Assembly (NCBI RefSeq): GCF_000182925.2 | Contig: NC_026502.1 | Coordinates: 1,736,001-1,800,000 of the forward strand | Direction: 5' to 3' | DNA: 64,000 nt | Source of the DNA: Neurospora crassa OR74A | Lineage: Eukaryota; Ascomycota; Sordariomycetes; Sordariales; Sordariaceae | Shown: positions 37,758-48,716 of the stretch, one piece after another | How the letters are laid out: each line of letters starts with the position of its first letter | Position numbering within the stretch: the stretch's first letter is position 1 | The notes under the pieces: generated by a model | The model's input: only the letters and a program-made list of their open reading frames with translations | Told to the model about the DNA's origin: nothing | Databases searched by the model: none | Program-made: the position numbers and the translations under genes

Positions 37758-40700
37758 GGCGACTTTTGTGTGTATGGGTTGCTGAATGTATGCCGTGAGT
37801 GATTGTTGACCGGTTGCTGAGGACCGGATTGATGCCAGAACCTAACCTATATATTATTATAGGCAGGTGGCAAATGGTATAAGTTGACTAATGTACTTTT
37901 TGTTCTTTGTACACGAGACACACGGCAAGTGAGAACGGAAGAACTGGGGACTTGATGATGAACCTCGGCTCGGGTCGAGTCGATCAACAAGCCAACAGAC
38001 GGAAAGTAACTTTTTATTCCTAAACTGGAACCTTGTGCTCACTTTTGGTTGAAGAGGGGTAGGGGTAGATGAAGTGAAGAAAAAGGTCAGGTTTCAACTA
38101 CAGACTAGATCGTTCATCCGGGGAAGGAGAGGAAGGTATACATAGGTAGTGAGGGGGGATCCCTTGCCGTATAAATAATGAATGACGTGCACAATTCGGA
38201 AGGGGACTTTCTCAGGGCCGTATCGGTACCTTTTTTCGGTTCTTGGGCCTCCAGGCCAAGGACACCAACGAAGGAGCAGGGGTGTGTATACCGTATCGAC
38301 TGCACTACTTATGTATGGATCTCATGGGTTCTCTCATGGGTTCTCTCGGGCAAGATCCACTGCCAGCCCACCGTACCCACAATTCCACAAACTGGAGCCT
38401 GGCCTTCAGAGATTTTCGCAGAGCCATTCGTGACGGGTTGTGTGTGTGGTGGGCTGATGGCGGGCATGTTCTCCGTGTTTTTTTATGAAAGGGGCCCGGG
38501 ACTCGGCACTCGCTTCTGCCCCTATCGCCGGTTTCTGTGTGCAGGCGGTTATTCGGTTGGGTTGGTGCTGCAGTGCTACAGTACAGGGAACCATTACAAG
38601 CAGGAGATGATACAATAGATCCTAGCTGCCAGAAAGAAGCCGCGGTTGGGCGGCATCCCCGACCCTGCCAAGTTGAACCAAATAAGATTTGCTGCAGAAA
38701 ATGGGCGCCGGCAAGATCGGGGTCAATATATTCAAAAGCAGCTACGTGGAGTACTGACTGATATCTTTTGCGTTGTTCTGTGGTGCGTGGATCGAAGGCG
38801 AGAAAGAAAAACAAAAAAAAAACAAAAAAAGAAAAAAAAATGTGGCAGTGGCGGGGCAATCGTTGGCAAAGTGGAAAGGCAACTGAAAGGCGGGAAGGCG
38901 GGCCTCCATCACTCCGCGTGCCGTGGCCTGCATCCATTCATTATAAATCGCCTAGTCTTCTGCGATCGTCGACTGGAGTAGTGTAAACCTTTCATCTCCG
39001 CGATGCGCTGATGGGAGGCCGGGACATGGGTTCTGGTAACCCCTCGAATGGCGGTGTCAGGCCCAACTCTTCAGTCCAGTCCGAGCAGGACGAGGGAGTT
39101 CAGGCCTCGGAACGGTAACCTCTGCATAGTAAGCGGCTTCAGACAGAAGATAAACCCACCGGCACCCACCGGCACCCACCGGGACCACTTCAGGTTGGGG
39201 ACCACTTTGGGAAGCCAGACCGCAAGCGTGGAATGGCGGAATGAGACATTGCCCGTCCAGGGGTTGTGCGTGTTGTGACAACTCGGCATCGTATGTACTT
39301 GTATGTAATGTAAAGAATAAAATTAAGTAGAAGAAGAAGAAGAAGAAGAAAAGACGTCCAACCGTTTGCCGAATGTCGAGGTCGTGCTTGGTGAGAGACT
39401 CCGGCTGCAAGAGTGGTGGTGGTGTGGGTTGTGTTGTTCAGTCAGCGGTGATACTGTAAGCTCGTATTTGTGGGCTTCCCTTCCCTTGTAGCGAGCGAAT
39501 GCACGACCGAAATTCCCAGTCGTTCCCGTGGCGCAAAGTCGCAAATCGAACCCGCCGCAGAGTGCCGGCGGTTGGTTCCAGCTCCAACAGCGATCAATGA
39601 ACAGAAGAAGACATTCCGTCCGGATGTTGTGCTTGCGCTTGTGCTTGTGCTGAGGGGAGTGCTGTGGCCCGCTTTCGGATTTGTCAGTTTTTATGCTGTC
39701 AAGTACACTAGTGTAGTGTAGTCTGTCGAGACAACCGCCAATCTGGCCAGCAAGGTTTCCCCGTTTGGGGTTTTGGCGATGGGAGATAGCTTATATCCGG
39801 GAGCCGATGGTCTCAGCTTGACACAAAAACTGAATGCTGTCACGTCTTGGCTTTTTGTGCTTTTTGTGCTGCCGAGGCTGCGGAATTACGTCAAAGGGCT
39901 GAGACGTAACTAGGTAACGGTTGCTGAAGTGAGTGGTGGCAGCCAAGAGTGCGGATGTGGCTTCAGTTCTGTCGGGTTATCGGGACAGGTCTGCCACAGT
40001 AGTGTAGTGCCGTGTGCCCCGTGTCTTCCACTTGTCTCGATCGCTGTCTGGTATCATGGCCTCTTTATCATGAATTTGCTCAATGGTGATCACAGATTGA
40101 TAGTCGATGTGTTGGCGTTGAACTTGTGCTCATCCTCTTCACATCGCACCCCTTGTACAGTGTGAGGATAACCACCCGGGGGTCTTCCCTGTGCATAAAA
40201 TTCCGTCTTTGCCGCGAATCCGGCCCAAATCTAGCCTACCGCTGCATACATACCTTCCATTGGTAAGTAAAAATCCATTGCAAAGACGCTGGGATGGAAG
40301 CCGGTGATGGTTGCATGTTGCATGGAGCATCTATCGGTGAGCAATAAGCCGAACTCAACTCTGTGGCTCTGCCGCTCAGCCGTGAACCTACACTAACTTC
40401 TGAAGCAGGAGCGGAGCGGGAATAGGCCGAGGCTTGGCCGCCGGAACCCACTCGGGCCACTCCTTGTCCACTTTTGCCGTTCTTGAGAAATGCAGGAGAA
40501 GGGCGGGAGATGCGACGAGATGCGACGAGAAGGTGCAGAAGGTGCCACGGCAACGGTGGGTGCCAAGTGCCAAGTGGAACATGATGCAGCCCAACGTCGA
40601 GTGGCTCCGTCTCTATTTGGGCTTCAGCCATTGAAGACAACGGACGGAGTGATATGGGAATCTCCAATTGCTTGTTGGAAAAGTTACTTCTCTCTTGCAG

Positions 40701-41231
40701 TTCACATCCTGATTCAGACAGTGCGTGATGCCATTCCCGAACAAAAAGGCTTAAAAAATATTCCACTGCCATGTGCGTTTTGCGTGGGCGCATTTCCACT
40801 TACACTAGTTCTCGGCAAGGATTCTGAACGTTGCCCAGCGATCCGCCAATTTCCGAGAATAACCGAGGCACACAACAACAACAACAACAACAAAAGAACT
40901 TTCATCGCTGACACCGTTGTCCGAGTCGTCCCTGTATCCCGTCCCACCGGTTGGGAAATTAGAGAAAAAGTTTTCATCAGACTAGCGAAGGCACGACTGG
41001 GATCTAGGGACGATTTCTCACAGTCCAAGCGGCTACTGTATTGCCATCCAAAACTAGCCGCCGTATTCAACCTAGAGCTTTGATGTGTATGTAATTGAAG
41101 ACACGACAACGTCTATGGAGATGTTGCACCGCACGCCTTGCTGAGATCGCCGCAAAGTAAACAAACAAATAGTAAATGGAAAAACTTTAGCCAAGCTTCA
41201 AGCACCATGTCACACACACTAGATGCAACCC
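37758..41231. other. Large intergenic region upstream of the MFS exporter
   Basis: 3.5 kb without a supported gene. It has a 12-bp tandem repeat (38320-38350), A-rich runs (38812-38840), a CCCACCGGCA repeat near 39151-39180 and an AAG/GAA run near 39331-39350. Several open frames of 100-210 codons exist, but they cross homopolymers and show no protein-like pattern. Confidence 0.6.
38320..38350. repeat. 12-bp tandem repeat, 2.5 units
   Basis: The unit TCTCATGGGTTC is repeated and then degenerates to TCTCGGG. Confidence 0.75.
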
Positions 41232-43084
41232 TTACCGCACCCCCCAGTCATCCGCTTCTAGAAGGGTCGCCGCATCTTCCAAGCTCAGCCCTGCGGTTTC
41301 AGGGTATACCGTCCAAATCAGGCCATACCCAACCGCGCAGATCACTGCGTACAGGACAAACGTCCAAGACGGCGACAAGGCCTCCATCAGCGGAAGGAAC
41401 GTCAGTCCAATCACAAAGTTGGCGCTCCAGTTGGTCGCTGTTGCAACACCACTGCCCACTGACCGAACACTCAGTGAGAAGAGCTCGCTCTGCATCCAGG
41501 GCACATTGCCCAGTCCGATGGCATAGCCAGCCACATAAATCATGATGCTCGCCAAAATAATGACGGCCCCGCCCTGACCTCCCGTTGTCGAGGGCGAGCT
41601 GGTCTCTGAATTCGGGAGCTCGATGAACGAAAAGCCATAGCCGGCAAGCACCAGACCTGCAATCATAAAGGGAAGAGACCAGAGTAGAATGCGTCTCCTT
41701 CCCACCCGGTCGATCAACACCAGGGCAACTAAGGTGAAGGCAAAGTTGGTGACTGCAACGACTAGCGAGGTCAAAGTCGGCTCTGAAAACCCCACCATCG
41801 TGAATATCGTGGCCGAGAAGTACATGAGCGAGTTCTAAAGAAAAAAAAAAAAAAAAAAAAAAATTGTTAGCACAAGTGGCCCATCAATAAGGCGGTACAG
41901 TGTCACGGTCGCAGCCCGGGTTACTCACAAATCCGCACAGCTGCTGAAGACCCTGGAGGAGACAAGCAATTGCCAATGCCCGTCTGTTCCTCCTCACCCT
42001 GATCAGTTCCCGCATAGCCTCCATCCACGCATTCACTGCATTCCCATTTGCATACCCGGCCCCGGCGCCACCCAGTCTCATAGCCGTAGCCTCCTCTCTC
42101 ACCTCAATCTCGATGCTCTTCAACACAGCATCCACTTCCCTCCTCGTCGACGGATCCTGCGCATCATCCCCCGCGGCAATCTTAGCAATCACCGCTCTTG
42201 CCTCTTGCGACCTTCCGTCCTTCACCAACCACCTCGGGCTCTCCGGCATCCACAACAAGATGACCACCTGACAAACCGCCGGCACCGCGCCCAACCCGAC
42301 CATCCATCTCCACCCCGTCGTCTCCGGACTACCATACGTCCCAAAGATCCAGCCTACCACGTACGCAACCACCTGCCCAAGCGTGATAAACACAATGTTC
42401 ATCGTCACCAACCGGCCGCGGTGCGTCGCAGGCGCCAGCTCGGCAATGTACAGCGGCGTCACGAAGCTGGCGGCGCCGATGGCTATGCCGACAACCGACC
42501 GCCCAATTACCATGACCTCGACGGTCCGGCTGGCGGCCTGGCAGAGGGCGCCGATGATGAAGAGGGTGTCGGCGAAGAGGACAACGCGCTTGCGGCCCCG
42601 GTCGTCGGCGAGCGCGGAGGCGAAGGGTAGCGCGAGCAGGGCGAAGAGGGAGGTGCATGAGGTGATGACGGATTTGTCGAGCGAGGTCAGGGGCCGGTGC
42701 GAGAGGGAGGTACCGATAGAGACAAGGGTGGCGCTTATTACGCCTGTGTCGTCTGGGTAAGGGGTAAGTGTGTTAGTCTCTGGTACTCATGTGTCATGTT
42801 CCATTGACAGAGAGGGTACAAGTTGGTAGCACTAGAAATGGGAAAGGTACAACGTAGGGGAGGTGTAGGCTGCTGTTGTTGTTATTGGGTAACGTACAGC
42901 CGAAGAGTAGACCGCTTATTCCGGCGGAAAAGGTGAGTAGCCAGATGAACAGGCCGGGCGGTGATATGTGCTGTTTCCCTCCCCGGGAATCATGCGCATG
43001 TTCGACATCATGGCTGCCATCATCTTGGTCCCTCTCCGTCGATTGAGTGTTGGCGATCAAGGGCTCTTCTGGGTTGTCTGTCAT
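41232..43084 (-). CDS. MFS inositol/sugar-type transporter (ITR-like)
   Basis: Three exons (42898-43084, 41929-42752, 41232-41834) encode 537 residues. The introns are 145 nt and 94 nt. Intron 2 has a 24-base T run as pyrimidine tract (A run at 41841-41864 on the plus strand) between its GCTAAC branch and TTTAG acceptor. The sugar-porter signatures are all present: GLLFGYDTGVIS in TM1, DDRGRKR between TM2 and TM3, GxxxGxxSFVTPLYIAE-like TM4, PESPRWL before the central loop, DRVGRRR between TM8 and TM9, and PETAG after TM12. GYDTGVIS with SFVTPLYIAELAP fits the myo-inositol/proton symporter branch, but other polyols or sugars remain possible. It diverges from a short-chain dehydrogenase 830 bp away. 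Confidence 0.9.
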
Positions 43085-43911
43085 GATGCCGTGTCGTTGC
43101 TGCTGTTCATGTCATGGGACTGGATGTTGTCAAGTGGAACTTTCTCGGTCGCAAACAATACCTAAGGCACGTTTAGTATGGGGTGCGGTAAGGCTGAAGG
43201 ATGATCGTTGGCAAGCGATATTAATGATGCCCTGTGATGTGCAGTAGTCGGAGGTTCCAGTACCTTGCACTACCGACGGGCGCTGGCCCGGGCCCAGATG
43301 GGAGTTCATCCACATGTCATCGATGCCGTCCGTCTTCAGCACTGCAGACGCAGAGGGGGAGTCGCTGTCTCGGGCCACTGATTCGTCGCAACAGGAATGA
43401 TCTGCAGGGATCTCATAGCGGCTCAATTGAAACGTGCCAGGGGTCCAGCGCTTGGGCCCGTGTATTACCCTAGGTTCCAACGTTTCAAAGCTCAGGGCAT
43501 TGGCGTGACATATGTAAGAAATTGGAACACCTTGCTGGCCCCTCGGCGATGACATCCTCCCCGTCTTCCACTTTGTATTTTCAAAAGAAAGCTATCCGCA
43601 CGCTGTTGCTCAGACTCTCACATACTGGTATTTATCTTTCGTGTCAAGTACTTACATAGCTGGAGTTTAATCGGACCTCAATTGCTGTCGCGGCCAAGAC
43701 GACAACGGCGGCGACTACATATCACCACGTACGTCACCTGTAGCGAGGTACCTCGGCACAAAGCTACCTATCCTCGCTCCTTGACTGACAACCAACAAGT
43801 TTTCACAGACCAACACATCCAATATCTCCCGGCCCTGACGCATACGAACCAACACGAACACCAACACCCCGAGTAGACTCCCAGCGATTCGCCGAAATAC
43901 AGCCAGACGAC
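43085..43911. promoter_or_regulatory. Bidirectional promoter region, transporter and dehydrogenase
   Basis: 827 bp between divergent start codons. A minus-strand ATG frame (43130-43555, 141 codons) lies here but has no recognisable content. It is more likely untranslated leader or chance. Confidence 0.55.
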
Positions 43912-45064
43912 ATGTCGTCGCCATACGAAATGCCGCCCCAGCGCGACTCCTGGTTCGCGCCCCTTTCCATCGACCTCCTCGTCAAGGTCCTGAAGACGAG
44001 CTTCTTCCACCCCTTTGTAGCCTGGATTATCCCGCTCTGCTTCCGGGCTCAGAATATGTTCTGGGATGCGCCACCAATGCTGGTCTCCATCGCATGGGCT
44101 TCCATGATCACGCTGAGCTGGATCTTCATAACCATCAATAACCGGATCGCCTACGGTTTGCCACGTGAAGTAGACCTTAGCGATGAGGTTATTGTCATTA
44201 CGGGCGGTGCCAGCGGGCTGGGTCTGCTTATTGCTGAGGTCTATGGTATGCGCGGTGCTACTGTGGCCGTGCTCGATGTCAAGGAGATGGATAATGGAGA
44301 GGCGAGGGGCGTGACGTACTACAAGTGCGATGTGTCGGACAAGGCGCAGGTCGCAAAGGTTGCAAAGGATATCGAGAGAGATGTACGTCTTTTTCATTCC
44401 AGTCCACTCTTGTCTCATCCAATAATTTAGTACTAACATCTAGTCCCAACAGCTCGGAACCCCCACAATCCTCATCAACAACGCCGCCATTGTCCTTGGC
44501 AAGCGCTTCCTCGACCTCAGTCTCGACGAAATCGACCGCTCCCTAACCACCAACCTGCTCTCCCATTTCTACACCATCAAGACCTTCCTGCCGCTCATGG
44601 CCTCTTCTGAAACGGGTGGCACCATCGTCACCATCTCCTCCGTCATCGGCACCGTCGCCGCCGCCCAGCTGTCCGACTACGCGGCCGCCAAGGCCGGCGT
44701 CTCGGCTCTGCACCGCTCACTGACGGCCGAGCTGGCCCAGACCCACCCCAACATGCGCACCGTCCTAGTCACGCCCGGTCAGCTGAGCACGCCGCTGTTC
44801 TACGGGGTGCAGACTCCCAACAGCTTCTTTGCACCCGTGGTGGAGCCGGTGGACGTGGCCAAGGAGGTGATTGCGGCCATTGACGGCGGGCTGAGCACTC
44901 ACATCGGCATGCCGCTGTATGCGAGGTGGATCGACTGGTATAATGTCTTGCCCGTTGGACTGCAGAAGATTGCGAGGAGGCTGGCGCAGGTTGATACGTC
45001 TTTGAAGACGTTTGTGGGGAGGAATATGGGCGCGACGGGTGTTGATGATAAGAAGGGACAGTGA
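43912..45064 (+). CDS. Membrane-anchored short-chain dehydrogenase/reductase (SDR16C/retinol-dehydrogenase-like)
   Basis: Two exons (43912-44382 and 44453-45064) encode 360 residues. The 70-nt intron has a GTACGT donor and TACTAAC branch. A hydrophobic N-terminal segment (about residues 55-75, MLVSIAWASMITLSWIFITI) should anchor it in the ER or lipid-droplet membrane. The classical SDR set is complete: TGGASGLG at 97-104 binds NAD(P), NNAA at 166-169, ISS with the catalytic Ser about 219-220, and YAAAK with Tyr233 and Lys237. The order of membrane anchor, Rossmann core and late hydrophobic tail matches RDH10/SDR16C-type lipid or retinoid dehydrogenases in fungi. An upstream in-frame acceptor (TAG at 44441-44443) would add Ser-Gln-Gln. 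I prefer CAG at 44450-44452 because the branch-to-acceptor distance is more usual. Confidence 0.9.
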
Positions 45065-45957
45065 ACATGCAAGGAGGGAATGTATGAATAGCATGAGTGG
45101 TAAACGCATGTGTAATCGCGCTGGTCGCTTGTATAATAAGACGGAGAGGTTCACAAAGGGTGGCAAGTTTCAAGGCGCATATAGATGGCATACTGGACAT
45201 ATGGAAATTGTTATGTTATTGTGCAAATTCACTGACGAGCTCTATAACCCTCGCGAACTTGCTCCATTTTGGGTCACTTTTGTTTATAGAGCCCTACCCA
45301 AGTGGTCTTCTTCTCTTTAGGTTAATGAAGAGAGAAGCAGTGAAATTTGTCAACACAGGACCTCATATCAACTTCATGTCCGTCTGCTGCATTTCTAATG
45401 AGTTCATAGGTTTTCTTGAAACACTCAACAGTGCGTACTTCACTAACTAGCATGTCGATTTGGCTTCCATCTAGATGTTGGGTTCTGGATCCATTTGGTA
45501 GTCTCTTAGTGAAATAAGAGTCATTACCTTTAGCCTTGTCTCAAACCCGTGCCGGACAAGAAGAAAAACAACCACCTAGAGAAACAATGCTTTCAAAGCG
45601 GAATACTATCTACATGTGGTTACTTTTACTCCTGAGCACAACTTCTTTGCCAACTCCCATTTTTCTTGGCCATGTGAAGGACTGAGTGAGGTACCTTTAA
45701 AGTTACACACGATTGCTTTACCGCTATCCCTCTTTGTCGTGAGCTCCTTCCTTCCTTTCTTCCCACTAATGCCCTCCTTCCTTCCTTCCAATCTCCCTTC
45801 ACCGGCAACCCACATCCGACACCGGACAGCAAACAACTCAACACTCCCACTTTCCCTCGCCGTACCTTCTTCCCCTTATCTAACTGCCGTCACTTGCCCC
45901 TTATACTCCAATTTTCCTAGCCACACATTCAACAACTGAAGCAACGTCACAAAACAA
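45065..45957. other. Spacer between the SDR gene and tRNA-Gly
   Basis: About 890 bp holding the SDR 3' UTR and a CT-rich stretch (45740-45790) in front of the tRNA. No gene seen. Confidence 0.6.
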
Positions 45958-46056
45958 GCGCAGTTAGTGTAGTGGTTTAGCACTCTCGTTTCCCAGTATC
46001 ACAGGCGACTGGAAGCTAAGTAACGAGCGACCCGGGTTCGAACCCCGGACTGCGCA
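45958..46056 (+). tRNA. tRNA-Gly(CCC) with a 26-nt intron
   Basis: The acceptor stem GCGCAGT/ACTGCGC is perfect, with discriminator A. The D arm contains TAGTGTAGTGGTTTAGCACT, and the T arm is CCGGG/CCCGG with TTCGAAC as the loop (B box GGTTCGAAC). The anticodon stem CTCGT/ACGAG encloses TTCCCA, an insertion and a final A. Removing 45996-46021 leaves the seven-base loop TTCCCAA and anticodon CCC. The intron sits after position 37, the canonical site for tRNA-splicing endonuclease, and contains CTGGAAG, which can pair with the anticodon-loop bases. The mature length is 73 nt. Confidence 0.92.
45996..46021 (+). other. tRNA-Gly intron
   Basis: 26-nt intron starting GTATCACAGG, one base 3' of the anticodon. 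Removed by the tRNA endonuclease and ligase, not by the spliceosome. Confidence 0.85.
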
Positions 46057-46860
46057 CAATTGTTTTCTTTAATTTGTATCTTTTTGATCATCTACCGTTG
46101 GATATGCATATATCTAATTTTTTTTTCCCCCTTTACATTCAATGGGTGACAGACAGACAGACAGACACATCGATGCGTATGATAAGCTACAGTCGAGTGA
46201 GTATGTGTTAGTTGTTCAGGATTTGGAACAGAAACGAGGTCCCGTTTTGAGATGAGCCAATCCACCCATCGTGTTATTGTATCGACTTTGTCACGTAACT
46301 GGAGTAAGTAACATGAGGCCGGAGAGTCGAATATGACTAGAGCAGACTGTAATGGTTAGCTTCCCGAGATGAGCATAGCCTTGGAAATTGGCGGATCATG
46401 GAAACATGAACCATGAACTTGTCAACGAGAACGTGACAGGGCACTAAGCTTCCAATACATACTGCCAGTCTTTTACCATGCAGATCTTAGATAGGAGAAA
46501 ATGAAGAGAAAGGATCAGTGAGGTACAAAGACTGGCTGAGGGATCGCACGCTGATGAACAAGTAATAGGACAAGAGTTACTACAACGAGTGAACGATATG
46601 GGAACAGAGATACTATGTATCCTTGAGAGCTTGTCTAGAGGTTTCATGTGGCTGAAGGTAGGACACGGTTTAAGGCTCAATAACAGGCAGCTTCGGTCCT
46701 TGAAATAACATCCAGAGCGGACGACATAGACGAGAGGGAAATTAAAGAAATAAAAACTGGTTCATTCAGCCGTGGTATCGTGATAATAACATCCCATCCA
46801 GATTCTTAATCCGAGCCACCTTCATCTGTTGTCCTCTCATCCCCTTTCTCTGGAATCCGT
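46057..46860. other. Spacer downstream of tRNA-Gly
   Basis: 800 bp containing a (GACA)4 run near 46150-46168 and the 3' flank of the next minus-strand gene. No gene seen. Confidence 0.6.
46063..46070 (+). terminator. Pol III terminator of tRNA-Gly
   Basis: TTTTCTTT begins seven bases after the tRNA 3' end. Confidence 0.75.
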
Positions 46861-47562
46861 CTAACTCTCAACAGCCAAAGCCCTAACACCAACCAGCAAC
46901 TTCCCATCAACACTCACACTCACAACCCAATACTCCACCCGCACGCTGTCCTTCGCAACCCTGTACACCTTCACATCACGCCCTTCGCTCGCCTCCGTCA
47001 CCGCATCAATCAAATCAAGGTACTGCCCGTTGCGATCCCAGTCAACAGGGTCCAAGATCTCGATATCGGCGTCGGCGGGGCTGGGGTGGTTGATTAAAGA
47101 GGCGAATTTTTCTGTTTTCATTAAATGTCAGCATCTTTCTTGTCTTTCGACTCATCCTTTTCTGCTCCTGTTCCTGTTGCTGCCCTCCCTTCTCTTCCAT
47201 CTTCCCCCCGCCGCCCCAAAAAAAAGAAAAAGGAACGAAATCTTTCCCCCTCCGTCCCACCCACCATCAAACTCACGACAGAAAAAAAAAGAGAGAAACT
47301 TACCCTCATCCGGAAGCATCTCCTCCCCAAACTTCAACGCGACCCCCTCAAACGGCTCATCCGCATCGCTCACATAGAACTTATCCCCCTTTTCCAACAA
47401 CTTGGCAATCGGAGACGGGAGGGGAACCCCCTCGTCGCGCGTCTTGAATGTATTGCTGCCGACTTTTTGCGTTGCCGGGTCGGGGCGGTCGCGCGGGTAC
47501 CCGAGCGAAGGGTCCTCGTTGGCCTTGTTGAGGAAGGCCATGTAGGAATCGTCCGAGGCCAT
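46861..47562 (-). CDS. Small conserved-looking protein, function unknown
   Basis: Two exons (47304-47562 and 46861-47111) encode 169 residues. The intron is 192 nt, with GTAAGT donor, GCTGAC branch and CAG acceptor. The start is MASDDSYMAFLNK in an AAAATGGCC context. The frame runs further upstream only from a TTG and has no other ATG. Visible pattern: ANEDPSLGYPRD near the N-terminus, a central PIAKLLEKGDKFYVSDADEPF, then alternating strand/helix stretches (VKVYRVAKDSVRVEYWVVSV). It looks like a small soluble alpha/beta protein. There is no signal peptide, membrane segment or known active site. I do not recognise the family. Confidence 0.78.
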
Positions 47563-48716
47563 TTTCGATGTGGTGGTGGTGGTAGACGACAGCTTCGCGG
47601 TCGAGGTGATGATGTGCGGTGTACGAGGCGTATGAAGCGTAGTACCTGCGGAAAGGGACGTAGTGATGCGCAAGAGCGGGAGAGTGAGAAATCGTTGCGC
47701 TGCTGGTCGTTGCAAATGGAGAAGCGTAGAAGTTGTTCGAGAGAGAGGCAATCCAGCGGGTGTCTGGTGTTCGAGAAAGAGCCGGGTAATTAGCTTTGCG
47801 GATTGTCGACAAAGAGTTTGTGTTGAGGATGGAAGAAGCAACTAGAACAGATCTGGGTCAGGGTTAGGGAAGTTCAAACCATTATGTTGTTGTGTTTAGG
47901 TTGAGAACGTTTCGTTGGGCGGGACGACGATGACAATGATCAGTCAGGTGGGTGGGCTGCGTGGTGGGATGCGAACGAACGTCCGATGATGTAACCTGCA
48001 GTAGCTGAAACCAATTAGGAATGGCGGATCTCACGTTGGCCTAAGAGTGGAAGCGTCAACCAATCAGGAGATGGGCTGCTTGCAAGGTCGATCGGGGTTT
48101 GATATGCCCTCAACAAGTAACAACAGCCATGTACGCCGTGAGGACTCCCAAAAGCACGACTAGGAATATGAGAAGATGGTCGAAAAGTGATATCATTATC
48201 AGTCGTGGTATCGCAGATGAACAATATCAGGAAGAGAAAGCATAGAGACGGGTAGTGAATGACAGGTGGAAGCTCATGAACAGTTGATAAATCGAACACG
48301 TCCAGCGCAGCAGAACAGGCAACGAGAATCACACGACATGCTACATTCAAGACTATCAAATTGGGTATATCTATATGCCACTGGTCCCTTCAAGTCATTA
48401 CCCTACACTAGTGGGGGCATAGCAGCCCAAGACAAAAGTCCTGGAATAAAACATACGAAGTTATAAACAACAGTGTCCATCGAATCTGTGCCAACCACCA
48501 GATTCTTCACGTGTTCACATCACATAAAACACATTTTGCTGAAGGACACTCTCTTTGGCAGTACACTGGATCAACGTTTCATTGTTCTTCAACAGCTTTT
48601 TATTAAGCCGTAAATGCTAGGTATAGTCCCATTTCCCGACCGACCCGAAAGAGCAACGAAAAAACCGTGACACCAATGCAACCCGACTAACAAGGAGATC
48701 AACTGCAGCAGCCAAT
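47563..48716. other. Spacer between the small protein gene and rpl3
   Basis: 1.15 kb holding the promoter of the small gene and the 3' UTR of rpl3. No gene or notable repeat seen. Confidence 0.6.

Noticed and set aside
38305-38937. 210-codon minus-strand frame
   Set aside because: It crosses an A-rich homopolymer and looks like chance reading through repeats.
43130-43555. 141-codon minus-strand ATG frame upstream of the transporter
   Set aside because: It lies in the leader/promoter region, has no recognisable domain and shows no splice link to the transporter start.
47563-47841. N-terminal extension of the small protein that would resemble a mitochondrial presequence
   Set aside because: The frame starts at TTG and has no ATG before MASDDSY, so the extension is unlikely to be made.
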